The translations under genes were made by a program, and so were the position numbers. The notes beneath the pieces are model-generated. The model saw nothing but the letters and a program-made list of their open reading frames with translations, did not search any database and was not told the origin of the DNA. A stretch of DNA of 64,000 nucleotides from Scytonema sp. UIC 10036 (lineage in GTDB: Bacteria > Cyanobacteriota > Cyanobacteriia > Cyanobacteriales > Nostocaceae): positions 1 to 64,000 of the forward strand of contig NZ_WJFC01000021.1 in NCBI RefSeq assembly GCF_009725235.1, written 5' to 3'. Below are positions 27,772 through 37,400 of this stretch, in pieces (position 1 is the first letter of the stretch; every line of letters starts with the position of its first letter).

Positions 27772-27996
27772 TATAGCAGTCCTCAATCATTTGTAAAATC
27801 CTCTCTTTCTTAACCTCTGTGTCCTCTGCGCCTCCGTGGTTCCTGAAAAAATTTTCATGATTTAAATAGGATTGCTATAGAATAAGTTTAATAGGAGTTA
27901 TATAGGAGTCTTATTTGATTTATAAAATTATAAACCGCAAAGACGCAAAGAGCACGAAGAAAAGAGGAATTTTACAAATGATTTAGGATTGCTATA
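27772..27996. mobile_element. MITE-like element with about 70-bp inverted repeats
   Basis: The left end TATAGCAGTCCTCAATCATT and the reverse complement of the right end, TATAGCAATCCTAAATCATT, match closely, and the match continues inward for about 70 bases with substitutions. The interior has no gene. The arms include the common cyanobacterial string with CCTCTGTGTCCTCTGCGCC and its opposite, CGCAAAGACGCAAAG. Its size of 225 bases and end structure fit a miniature inverted-repeat element. It lies between dnaK and the small-toxin genes. Confidence 0.6.
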
Positions 27997-28029
27997 AAAT
28001 GTCTAAAATAAAAAATTAATTGTATAACA

Positions 28030-28254
28030 ATGCCAGCCATCGTTAAATTACAACTCTCCTTAGAAGCTTTAGCGGAAGTCATATCTTCCCTTAACTTAGA
28101 AGAAAAACGTCAACTTCAAGAGATAATTGACAAACAAATTTTTGAAGCTGAAGAAGCGCTGTATGAAGATGATGCACCAAACAGGCAGAAATTCAAGCAG
28201 TTCGCGCTCTCGTATGCAGTTGGTGAGTACATGACTATGGAATTTAAAATATAA
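28030..28254 (+). CDS. small antitoxin-like protein with a local frame swap
   Basis: The first 50 residues (KLQLSLEALAEVISSLNLEEKRQLQEIIDKQ cut by an acidic EEALYEDDA) match a small cyanobacterial family that often lies next to toxins. Residues 51-60 do not match, but a shifted frame gives KQAEIQAVRAL, the family sequence, after which YAVGEYMT returns to frame. This suggests two compensating one-base indels. ATG 28030; the HicA gene follows after 10 bases. Possibly still translated, with altered function. Confidence 0.55.
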   Translation: MPAIVKLQLSLEALAEVISSLNLEEKRQLQEIIDKQIFEAEEALYEDDAPNRQKFKQFALSYAVGEYMTMEFKI

Positions 28255-28264
28255 AGAAAAAGTC

Positions 28265-28459
28265 ATGAAAGTTCGTGAGGTACTCAAGCGATTAGAAGCG
28301 GATGGATGGTATGAAGCGAGAATGCGAGGAAGTCATCGAGTCCTGAAGCACCCCCAAAAATCCGGTATCGTTGTTGTACCGGGGAATTTTTCTGATGAAG
28401 TTGCCATTGGAACTCTCAAAAGTATCTGGAAACAAGCGCAAATGGAGTCCGAATTATGA
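28265..28459 (+). CDS. hicA: HicA-family mRNA interferase toxin
   Basis: The 64-aa protein has the HicA double-stranded RNA-binding-like fold signature: a GWYEARMRGSHRVLKHP segment with the active-site His in GSH, followed by GIVVVPGN and a C-terminal GTLKSIWKQA helix. HicA toxins cleave mRNA in a translation-dependent manner. The stop overlaps the HicB start by four bases (ATGA), the usual hicA-hicB arrangement. The frame is intact although the antitoxin gene is not. Confidence 0.85.
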   Translation: MKVREVLKRLEADGWYEARMRGSHRVLKHPQKSGIVVVPGNFSDEVAIGTLKSIWKQAQMESEL

Positions 28460-28684
28460 AAGAATATGTTGTCATTTTTGAATGGGCTGGCAGTAACTAT
28501 TCAGCTTATGTTCCAGATTTGCCTGGTTGTATTTCTACAGGGAAAACCCTTGAGGAAACAGAAAGCAATATTAAAGAAGCCATTGAGCTTTATATTGATA
28601 CTCTCCTTTGAAGATGGTCAAACTATTCCAGAACCATCCCTTAAGGCGAAGGCAATTTCTGTTGCAGTGCCAATGAACTTATGA
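28456..28684 (+). pseudogene. hicB: HicB antitoxin with a +1 frameshift
   Basis: ATG 28456 begins KEYVVIFEWAGSNYSAYVPDLPGC, the HicB RNase-H-like domain, but the frame stops at 28611. The family continuation (EDGQTIPEPSLKAKAISVAV) resumes in another frame to 28684. Removing one T from the run at 28607-28609 joins both parts. The truncated product of 51 residues would lack part of the HicA-binding domain. A sequencing error cannot be excluded, because HicA alone would be expected to be toxic. Confidence 0.75.
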
Positions 28685-28788
28685 GCACTAAGAGCGGTTT
28701 GAAGAGATGATTTTTTCTTTCGGTTCAATGGATATTGAACGCCGTCTGGTTCCAATACTACGATGGTTTTCGATAGTCAAGATGCCAG

Positions 28789-30729
28789 TTAATAGCTATA
28801 ACAACTCAAACCGCATGGTGTACCCACCCATAACTGAGTCTCCCCAACATTCTCTTTACTTATAGTAAGCGCTATAACTCGATTTGCAGCTAAACCGCTA
28901 TTGTGAATATTAAATTCATTTACCAAGTTCCAATTATTCCCTTGATGAACAACACGAAATAAACCTTTATCGGTCCCAACCCACAAACTATTGGTGTTAC
29001 CATCCCAAGCTAAAGCCGTAATTGTGCGGTTCTCAAGATTAGTTACAGCCTCCCAACAATCAACCTTACCCACATACAACCCAAGACTTGTGCCTATCCA
29101 TACCAGTTCCGACTCATTGTGAAAAATTGCTAGCAGCGATCGCACATCAGCACTACCCAAATGACCGCTAATTGCAGTCAGTTTCTTAGTATCAGTTGTG
29201 TAAACCAACAATCCTGTAGAAGTTCCCAGCCACACGCGATCTTTAACTCCTTGAGTAACAGCTTGCAACCACCCGCGCACGGGTAGTTCTTGCGTTGAAA
29301 TCACTTTTACCCAATCAGAATTATTGTAATGATATGCACCATCTAGCCCAACAGCCCACAACTGAGAATCAAGCCCTGTAGTGAGTGCCAAAATCGGTTC
29401 GGAAATATTGGGTGCGGTTTCCAATTCTGCTTTTTCTCTCAAGGAATGTAAACCGCTAGACCAACTGGCAACCCAAATATTTTCTTGGTTCTGACTGGTG
29501 GCGATAAGCTGGGTACAGCTTGCGCCAAGGGCGATAAGCTGGGTACAGCTTGCGCTAAGAGCGATCGCACGGATATCCTGGGTAGCAAGTTGCCCATAAC
29601 GCCGCCAACTTTCTGTTAATAAGTCATAACGAAACAAACCGCGTGCTGTACCAATCCATAAAATAGAACGGTCTGTCAATTGCTGGACTGAAAGCGCTTG
29701 CACTAAATGACTGAAGGTAGGTGGAGACTTGTCACCCGAAGCCAACCCAATGACATCAGGAGGGGTATCTGTTAAGTACAAGCGTGTCTCTTTATTCTCA
29801 CCTCGCAACAGTCCATCATGAGTACCAATCCATACTTTATTATCGCCACCTGCTACCAAGCTGGTAATGGGAGCATTAAATCGCTTTTCTCCCAAAGGTG
29901 TCCAACCCGTTTCTGTTGCTAAACCGACTTGTCCGCCGCAAGCTGCCCAAACTCCTTCAGGATGGGAAGCTAAGACAGTAACTTCACTTAAACATGTAGT
30001 ATCAATTTTTTGAGAAGTATTAGTTGTTAAGTCAATGCGTATCAGTCCTCGAAAAGTTCCCAACCATAAATTTTTGTCCTGACGAGCTAGTGTTAAGATA
30101 TCTGGTTGCACGCTGTCGGTAGTACGCACCCAACAAGAATTTTTGTAATTATAAACACCTTGAGCATTGCACAGCCAAATGTCGTTTTCATTTGCAATCG
30201 CCATTGCTCTTGGAGGAAAACCAGCAGGAGGTAGCTCAATAGCAGGTTTACGTTCTGGACTGTTGATAGCATAGATACCGCTAGCAGTTCCTGCCCAAAG
30301 CTTACCAGTAGAGTCCACCGTTAAACAACTGACCTTCACTTCTCCCAAGAAGCTATAAAGTCGCCAAATGTCATTTTTTAGATAGTAAATGCCAAAATGC
30401 TCGTGAGCCGCCCAAACTTGACCTGCACTATCCACTGCAACTGCCAACACTGAGTTACCTGGCAACCCATGTTCGCTAGCATATCTAACAAATTGGTTTG
30501 CTTCCAACTTCCAGTGCAGGACTCCTCCCCCTGTCGCTAACCATAAATCTCCCCGCGCTGAGTCAAAAGCTAAAGAGCGAACATGACGTTGACTCGCCAA
30601 ATTACTCCACTCTAAAAAAGCTTTGTCCCTCGTTTGTTCCTGTTGCGGTGCAGCATCAGCTACGGGGATGGGTAAATCCTCAACCCCAAGTGGAACTGGT
30701 AAATCGAGTTGGTAGTCTTTGCTGCTCAT
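28789..30729 (-). CDS. beta-propeller protein of the two-component-regulator-propeller type
   Basis: A 646-aa protein built of about a dozen repeats of the form LWLATGGGV..., VWAAH, LWAGTASGI, VWIGTHDGLL, LWVGTDKGLF, typical of periplasmic sensor propellers. Here there is no signal peptide and no kinase. A 30-bp HIP1-linked repeat is inserted in frame (29501-29569) and adds about 20 residues (SASCTQLIALGASCTQLIA). ATG 30729 overlaps the coiled-coil gene stop by four bases. It is probably the sensor or scaffold of the CHAT operon. Confidence 0.8.
   Translation of the reverse strand: MSSKDYQLDLPVPLGVEDLPIPVADAAPQQEQTRDKAFLEWSNLASQRHVRSLAFDSARGDLWLATGGGVLHWKLEANQFVRYASEHGLPGNSVLAVAVDSAGQVWAAHEHFGIYYLKNDIWRLYSFLGEVKVSCLTVDSTGKLWAGTASGIYAINSPERKPAIELPPAGFPPRAMAIANENDIWLCNAQGVYNYKNSCWVRTTDSVQPDILTLARQDKNLWLGTFRGLIRIDLTTNTSQKIDTTCLSEVTVLASHPEGVWAACGGQVGLATETGWTPLGEKRFNAPITSLVAGGDNKVWIGTHDGLLRGENKETRLYLTDTPPDVIGLASGDKSPPTFSHLVQALSVQQLTDRSILWIGTARGLFRYDLLTESWRRYGQLATQDIRAIALSASCTQLIALGASCTQLIATSQNQENIWVASWSSGLHSLREKAELETAPNISEPILALTTGLDSQLWAVGLDGAYHYNNSDWVKVISTQELPVRGWLQAVTQGVKDRVWLGTSTGLLVYTTDTKKLTAISGHLGSADVRSLLAIFHNESELVWIGTSLGLYVGKVDCWEAVTNLENRTITALAWDGNTNSLWVGTDKGLFRVVHQGNNWNLVNEFNIHNSGLAANRVIALTISKENVGETQLWVGTPCGLSCYSY
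29501..29569. repeat. HIP1-linked 30-bp repeat, two tandem copies inside the propeller gene
   Basis: Two tandem 30-bp copies (29501 and 29531), each containing AAGCTGGGTACAGCTT then GCGC, end at a GCGATCGC site. They match the modules at 24801-24864. Here the length preserves the frame. Confidence 0.75.
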
Positions 30730-31505
30730 AATTTATTGGTGCTGGTGATTCGCTCCCACTCCTCCTTTAATTTGTCTAACTCAGCAAGTAATTCATAATT
30801 TTGGTCTTGCTGTTGTTCGACGCATTGATTGAGAAAAGTGCGCCAGTGTTCTTGACCTTTTTGCTGTTGCTGCCAAAGTCCGTAACGTGCATCTTTGTAC
30901 AAACGTTCTGTTGCTTGGTTCAAAGAAAGCATCTGTCGGTTTAACGCTCCTTCCCAAATCTTCAGACGTTGATACTGCTGTGTCAAGTTTTCTTGGGAGT
31001 TCCGAGTTGTCCAAACAACTCCCCAAGGCAATTCTTCCAAAATATCAGCTAAACTGGCTGTGCAATCGCTGCATAAACCCTGGAGATTTGCCAGTAACTC
31101 AGCATCTTCATCGTTAACATCAGGGTCGAGTACCCGAAAAATATGCTCTAATAGCATATCTTTATCAACCGCTTCCGGGTCTTGTAAGCTAGATTCTGTT
31201 ATTCCTTCTTCCCTGTAGAGAAAATTGTCGTTTCCTGCATCCTGCTGTTGTGTATCGTCTTCGACGTGGGTGAAGCGTTCAATTTGGGTGCGAAGAGAGG
31301 CAATTTCTGCTTGCAAGCGCATTGAGTGACGGCGTAATGCACCGACTACGGCTTGGAATTCGTTGTAAGCTTCAGCGAGATTTGCTGACATTGGTGTCAT
31401 TGTTTCCCGTGCGATCGTGATTCCTTGGCGCAGTTGTTGCAGTTGCGTGAGTAAATTGTCCACATCTGCTTGGGTAATGTTTGATGTAGATGCAGGGTTT
31501 GTCAT
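30726..31505 (-). CDS. coiled-coil protein of the CHAT operon
   Basis: A 259-aa, almost wholly helical and polar protein rich in Q, E and L. Long heptad-like stretches lie at about 10-70 (with LRTQIERF) and 165-255, with an acidic middle part. No catalytic motif is seen. It overlaps both neighbours by four bases (ATGA), so it is translated together with the CHAT protease and the propeller. It may be a structural linker or the CHAT substrate; both are inference. Confidence 0.7.
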   Translation of the reverse strand: MTNPASTSNITQADVDNLLTQLQQLRQGITIARETMTPMSANLAEAYNEFQAVVGALRRHSMRLQAEIASLRTQIERFTHVEDDTQQQDAGNDNFLYREEGITESSLQDPEAVDKDMLLEHIFRVLDPDVNDEDAELLANLQGLCSDCTASLADILEELPWGVVWTTRNSQENLTQQYQRLKIWEGALNRQMLSLNQATERLYKDARYGLWQQQQKGQEHWRTFLNQCVEQQQDQNYELLAELDKLKEEWERITSTNKL

Positions 31506-32689
31506 GAGGCGACACCTACTGTAGCAAGGGGTTGAGTTAATCGGTAGTAAGCAGGACTATAAAGACCATAAGCAAGACCTAAAGGGTTATTGTACTCCTC
31601 TATAAAATATTTGCGGGTAGCTTGCAATGCTTCCCCGATTGTCATTTGTTTTTCGATGAAAAAAGTATAAAATTGTTGAGCGAAAGCTGCTGCAAAACGG
31701 TCTGGTACCGGACAAGCGGTGGCTATGACTGCTTCTGCACCCCGTTTAATAAACATTTGAGGTAAGTTAAAAGTTTTGCGTAATGCATCAGTTCCTCCTG
31801 CTGACTGACAGGCATTAAGGAATACTAAAGGTTGGCACTGGAATTGTTTATCTTCTTTGACTAAAATAAAAGCTATTGTTCCTAACTGAATAACTAAAGG
31901 TTCTCCTTCTTGTCCTTCATCCTTTAACATAGAAAATAGCAGAGTATCAACTTCTAGTTGTTCTGAGAGACAGTGACAGGCAAAATGTAGAATGTTATGG
32001 TTAGCTTCTATGAAATAATCCAGTAGGTTTTCTCCACTTTCAATCCCCGTTAACTTACCTACTGCTGAAAGAAGAGAGCAACGGCTATTTTGTAAACTGC
32101 GAATGAGTTTTTGAATTTGCAGCCATTCATTTTTATGCGCTTCTCGCAATCCATGATGCAGACAAAACATCATATCTAATGGTGTGGTTCTTTCTGCCAA
32201 AAATCGAGAGATATCTTTTTCGGGAGTCAGAATTCTAGCAGGGGTGTAGCGCAATCCCCAAAACATTTCTGGATTAGCTTCTTGATAATTATCTCCTGCA
32301 TACAAGACTTCCCAAGGAAAAAGGACTCGTTCTGATATAAAAGTGGGTGCAGGGGTTTCACTACCCATCATTTTACAACGACCTTCGATAATTTGACGAG
32401 AGCGTTCGTCTTCAAAAAATCTCCGGTAAGCAGCTAAACCCCACTTTGCCAGTTCTTTCATTTCTTTCTGACAAATCTCTGCATCTAACTTGATGCTTTT
32501 TACTTGATTAATGGCTTTTTCTAGTCTCCAGAAAGAATCTAAAACCCCGTTCGTAAATCTGAGTAGTTCTTCGTCAGTGGCGCTTTTTTTAAACTGATGC
32601 CAATCAATATTATAAGATTCTGTACGGACTAAAATAGGTAAAAAAGATGCCATTGTTTGATGGCGGACGGCGCTACTGATACCACTCAT
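31502..32689 (-). CDS. CHAT-domain protease
   Basis: A 395-aa CHAT protein. The catalytic pair is His239 in ILHFACHC and Cys294 in FLNACQSAGG; the end motif NNPLGLAYGLYSPAYYRL is present. The N-terminal 130 residues are helical. It overlaps the coiled-coil gene and the small upstream gene by four bases each. A close paralogue, now in pieces, lies at 33524-34351. It probably acts as the protease of the propeller/coiled-coil/DnaK operon. Confidence 0.88.
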   Translation of the reverse strand: MSGISSAVRHQTMASFLPILVRTESYNIDWHQFKKSATDEELLRFTNGVLDSFWRLEKAINQVKSIKLDAEICQKEMKELAKWGLAAYRRFFEDERSRQIIEGRCKMMGSETPAPTFISERVLFPWEVLYAGDNYQEANPEMFWGLRYTPARILTPEKDISRFLAERTTPLDMMFCLHHGLREAHKNEWLQIQKLIRSLQNSRCSLLSAVGKLTGIESGENLLDYFIEANHNILHFACHCLSEQLEVDTLLFSMLKDEGQEGEPLVIQLGTIAFILVKEDKQFQCQPLVFLNACQSAGGTDALRKTFNLPQMFIKRGAEAVIATACPVPDRFAAAFAQQFYTFFIEKQMTIGEALQATRKYFIEEYNNPLGLAYGLYSPAYYRLTQPLATVGVAS

Positions 32690-32934
32690 TCTTCCCTCCT
32701 GCTCTCAATTTTGAAGGAAAAGGTGAGGCTGTGAATTGGTCGCATCCCATCTGCAAAGTACACTTGAACTAAAGCTGATGGCTCGGTCATTTCTGCAGGT
32801 ACAACTAGGGTAAACCAGCCTAAATAATCACCTTTATCAGTGCGCGTCATTGTGATGGGCAGTTCTGGAATGATTTGGAGTCCATAGGTTACAATATGAA
32901 CTTGCAGATTCTCAAAGGCAAGATTTTCTGCCAC
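32686..32934 (-). CDS. small beta-rich protein upstream of CHAT
   Basis: An 82-aa protein, mostly beta strands (LQVHIVTYGL, DYLGWFTLVVPAEM, LVQVYFADGM, LTFSFKIES), like a single Ig-like domain. The start is GTG 32934. The frame is open for another 18 codons upstream (including CPIWHKDRVIE, which looks coding) but has no start codon there, so the N-terminus may have been lost by truncation. The stop overlaps the CHAT start by four bases. Confidence 0.62.
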   Translation of the reverse strand: MAENLAFENLQVHIVTYGLQIIPELPITMTRTDKGDYLGWFTLVVPAEMTEPSALVQVYFADGMRPIHSLTFSFKIESRREE

Positions 32935-32950
32935 TTCGATGACTCTATCT

Positions 32951-33499
32951 TTATGCCAAATAGGACACCCTACCTGGAAGCAAGTTGCAGATTACGGCTT
33001 CTGACTGAGCTTTCAAAGCCAATTCCTTAAGGTTGACACTGCTAATAGCTTGTCGAGCCAGCTCAGCACTAAGTAAATCAAACACCTCAATGAGAGTACA
33101 CTGATTCTGAAAAGCATTTGCTAACGGCAACTCTCTTTGTAAAACTGCTAAAAAATTTTCAGCTGATAGAACTAAACAAATTGTTTCTACAGAAGCAAAT
33201 GCTGTTTCACAAGGTACTCCCCTTACCAAACCAACCCAACCAAGCATTTCTCCCGGTTGTAGCAACTTCAGCGTCACTGGTTCCTGAAGGTGGGGAACAT
33301 AACCAATGAGACGGGCTTTCCCCTCGTAGATAATTCCAACACAGGCAGGCATTTTCTCCCGTGTAACAATCGCCTGACCTATCCGATAGCGCAACCACTG
33401 ACACTGTGTTGACAGTTCTGCTCGTGCTGCTGATGACAACCGATCAAAAGGATAGATGCCAGCAAGAAATTCTTGAATTGTGCTGCTGGTGTAAGTCAT
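32951..33499 (-). CDS. truncated cyclic-nucleotide-binding N-terminal domain of a C39-peptidase ABC exporter
   Basis: The 182 residues match the N-terminal cNMP-binding-like region of cyanobacterial peptidase-containing ABC exporters (IQEFLAGIYPFDRLS, CQWLRYRIGQAIV, LQPGEMLGWVGLVRGVPCE, QCTLIEVFDLL). Full proteins continue into a C39 peptidase, membrane segments and an ATPase, about 900 residues or more. Here the frame ends after NLLPGR with a few unrelated residues. It is therefore probably a fragment left by a rearrangement, unless reused as a small cNMP-binding sensor. ATG 33499. Confidence 0.65.
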   Translation of the reverse strand: MTYTSSTIQEFLAGIYPFDRLSSAARAELSTQCQWLRYRIGQAIVTREKMPACVGIIYEGKARLIGYVPHLQEPVTLKLLQPGEMLGWVGLVRGVPCETAFASVETICLVLSAENFLAVLQRELPLANAFQNQCTLIEVFDLLSAELARQAISSVNLKELALKAQSEAVICNLLPGRVSYLA

Positions 33500-33523
33500 G
33501 GGGACGTTCTCAATTTGTTGGCT

Positions 33524-34351
33524 CTACATCCTTACTCGATAACCCGCCGGACTATAAACCCCATAAGCCAATCCCAACGGATTATTAAACTCCTTCAAAA
33601 AATACCACCTTGTCGCCCGTAGTGCCTCCCCAATTGTCATAATTTTAACAAATTTCTTCCCAGTTGTTTCATCCTCTACCACCTGTCCCCGCAGAAAAAA
33701 CTTATAAAATACCTTCGCAAACGCTGCTGCAAACATATCCGGTACAGGACAGGCTGTAGCAATCACCGCTGCTGCACCATGCTGAATAAACACCTTGGGT
33801 AAATTGAATGTCCTTCGTAACTCATCCGCACCTCCAGCTGACTGACAAGCATTAAGAAACACCAATGGTTGACAGAGAAATTTCCCCTGTCTCAATAAAA
33901 ATTTATAAGTTTCCAACTCTAAGACTAAAGCATTTTCTGCAATCTCCTCATCTTTAAATAAAAGAAATCAGCAATTTATCCCCCAGCTTGCTTTCCTTAC
34001 AATGGCAAGCAAAATGCAGCATATTGTGACTGGCTTTGTAAAGATATTTGAGCAAATCATCGCCCAAGGGGTCGCTGCATTTACCATTGGTCAAGTTGCA
34101 GGCTGTTCTCAAGAGGGTAAAGCGATCGCGTGATGTCACCCTAACAACCTTTCAATTTCCGGTCTTTCCTTCCTATGAGCGTGAAGCAACCTGTGATGCA
34201 AACAAAACAGCATATCTGAAGGTTGAGCTTGCTCCAAAACATAATCTGCGATATCTTTTTCTGGGTTAAGAATTCGAGCCGGGGTGTAGCGCAGTCCCCA
34301 AAACATCTCTGGATTTCCTTTGCCACCTCCATCAACCGATTTTCGTACCAT
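33524..34351 (-). pseudogene. broken paralogue of the CHAT protease at 31502
   Basis: Three frames cover one CHAT protein: NPEMFWGLRYTPARIL (34351-34136), ASHNMLHFACHC with the catalytic His (34139-33954), and QPLVFLNACQSAGG with the catalytic Cys to the end motif NNPLGLAYGVYSPA (33916-33524). Each part matches the intact CHAT at 31502. Shifts lie near 34137, next to a GCGATCGC, and near 33955. The region before 34351 no longer matches. It is a degraded tandem duplicate. Confidence 0.8.
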
Positions 34352-34465
34352 ACAGGAGGTGTGCGGCGCAGGCTAACGCGAAAACGGACTGTGCTTTCTC
34401 TTCCGATCGCTGTTGTTGAAACTATACTTTAAGAATAATCATCCTCTTCTAACCACTTCCAATTC

Positions 34466-37400
34466 ATGAGCGACGAACAGCGTTTTGAAGTCTATCTCAG
34501 CCTCATTAATCAATTATTATCCTGTAATGAAGGCGATGAAACTCGAATTCTACAGGATAATCAAGAATTATTGAATCAGGAATTGATTGAGACAATGATA
34601 GCCGTAGCTCAACAATACGGGGAAGCAGGAAGGAAAAATGAGGCACAGTGGTTGATGAATATAGCGCAACAGTTAGCAGAAGCTTTAGGGTTATTAGAAG
34701 ATGAACCCACAGCAACCACTAAGACCCCTCAAGACTATCTCAAGTTCTTGATGGAAGTATTACAAAAAATCTCTGAAAATCCTAACCCCCAGTTAATTTA
34801 TCCTTTTTTGGCACAAAATCTGGATAAATTAGATGAAAATCTGATAGTAGTTTTAGATGATTGGGCAAAAAATACTCTATCATCCGTTGCTCCAGAAGAA
34901 TCTGAATATATTGCTGATGTTATCTTTGATTTTAGTAGCTTAATTGAACAATATTCTCTCGGCAGTATTGCCAATAACTTAGAAATCGCTATTACAGGAT
35001 ATCAAATAGCCTTAAAGATATTAACATTTGACAAATTTCGCCAAGATTGGGCAATATTACAAAGTCATCTCGCTATTGCTTATTCAAAAAGAATTAGAGG
35101 AGATAAAGCTGATAATTTAGAACAAGCGATTATCTGTTATCAAGAATCGCTGAAGGTATTAACTTTTGAGGCATTTCCTAATGATTGGGCTAAGATAAAA
35201 AGTAATCTTGCTAGTGCTTATTCAAAAAGAATCAGAGGGGATAAAGCTGATAATTTAGAACAAGCGATAGTTTATGAAAAAGAAGCTCTGAAAGTATTGG
35301 GTTTTGAGTCATTTCCTCATGATTGGGCAGGCACACTACATAATCTCGGTAATCGTTACTCAAACAGAATTAGAGGGGATAAAGCTGATAATTTAGAACA
35401 AGCGATGGTCTGTTATCAAGAAGCATTGAAAGTGATGACTTTTGATGCTTTTCCCCAAGATTGGGCAAATACGCAAAATAGTCTCGCTAATGCTTACTCA
35501 GATAGAATTAGAGGGGATAAAGCTGATAATTTAGAACAAGCAATTATCTGTTATGAAGAAGCATTGAAAGTTAGGAATTTTGATACTTTGCCCCAAAATT
35601 GGGCAACGACAAAACATAATTTAGCTGTTGCTTACTCAAAGAGAATTAGAGGGAGTAAAGCTGATAATTTAGAGCAAGCGATTATCTGTTATCAAGAAGC
35701 ATTGAAAGTTAGGACTTTTGATGCTTTTCCCCAAGATTGGGCAAATACGCAAAATAATCTTGCTGTTGCTTACTCAAAGAGAATTAGAGGGGATAAAGCT
35801 GATAATTTAGAGCAAGCGATTATCTGTTATCAAGAAGCATTGAAAGTTAGGACTTTTGATGCTTTTCCTCAAGATTGGGCAATAACAAACAATAATCTGG
35901 GTGGTTGTTACTGTGAAAGAATTAGAGGGGATAAAGCTGACAATTTAGAACGAGCGATCGTTGCTTACACCGAAGCTCTAAAAGTGAGAAATTTTGATAC
36001 CTTTCCACAAGATTGGGCAAGTACGCAAGATAATCTTGGTAATGCTTACTTTCTTAGAGTCAGAGGGGATAAAGCTGACAATTTAGAACGAGCGATCGTT
36101 GCTTACACTGAAGCTCTAAAAGTGAGAACTTTTGATACCTTCCCACAAGATTGGGCAAGCACACAAAATAATCTCGCTAATGCTTACCTTTTCAGAATTA
36201 AAGGGGACAAAGCTAACAATTTAAAGCAAGCGATCGAGTTTTATCAAAATGCTTTAAAAATCCGCACAAAAGAAGATACTCCTTTGGATTGTTTACTAAC
36301 CGCCCGTAATTTAGGCATCCTATACTACACCGAAAATCAATGGCAACCCGCCACAGAAGCCTATCATCTCGCCATTGAAGCCCTCGAAAATGCCCGAATA
36401 GAAGCACTTAATCCCCAAAATCGCCAACAAACCCTCTCTAATGCCATTGATGTCTTTTATGGTATTGTGCAGGCGCATATTAAACTCAATCAACCTGACA
36501 AAGCATTAGAATACATTGAACGCAGTAAAGCGAGAAACCTTGTGGAATTGATGACTCAAAAAAATCTCAAACCCCAAGACGTTAGTCAAGCTACGATTGA
36601 TCAATGGGATAAATTACGTCAAAGGGTAGTTAATGAACAAATCCGCCTCCAAAATCAAAGCATTAACCAAAATACTAGCCGTAATGATAATTTAATGCCT
36701 TATGTGACAGATCAAAGTCATCTCAAGGAATATCAACAAGAATTAGATAATTTTATTGATCGGAAAATCACACCATTTGATCCCACTTTCAAACTAACTC
36801 AAAAAGTTGAACCCATCTCCTTTAAAGAGATTCAATCCTTAAGTGATATTGAAACTTGTCTTTTACAATTGTATATTACGGGTGAGAAAATATTAACTTT
36901 TGTCGTGTCTGATGATACAGAAGTTAAAGTTTGGGAATCTTCAGTAAGCGAATTAAAGTGATACTATTAATAATTATCTACAGCTTTACTACTCCAAAAA
37001 TGGTAAACAAGAATGGATCAATCAACTTCCTAACCTTTTACAAACCTTTGCAGATAACCTACATATTAACGATATTTTTGATCTCATTCCTAAAACTTGC
37101 CAACGCTTAATTATTATTCCTCATCGTTATCTACATATTTTACCAATTCATACATTTCCTTTAAAGAATGGTGAATATTTTTATCAAAATTTTGCTAAAG
37201 GTATAGCTTATGCTCCTAGTTGCCAAATTTTAAACCTGGTTAAACAATCATCAAAACAAACAAAACTGTATCGTCTATTTGCTATTAACAATCCTACCAG
37301 ACAAGACCTAAAACCCCTATTAGGTGCTAATCTGGAAATCGAGAAAATTAAGCAAGGTTTTGAATTAGAGCAAACTGTTATTATCGCTGAAAAAAAAGCA

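Noticed and set aside
28466..28684. Independent 72-codon gene
   Set aside because: Only its second half is coding-like and it completes HicB after a one-base shift; the first half is HicB DNA in the wrong frame.
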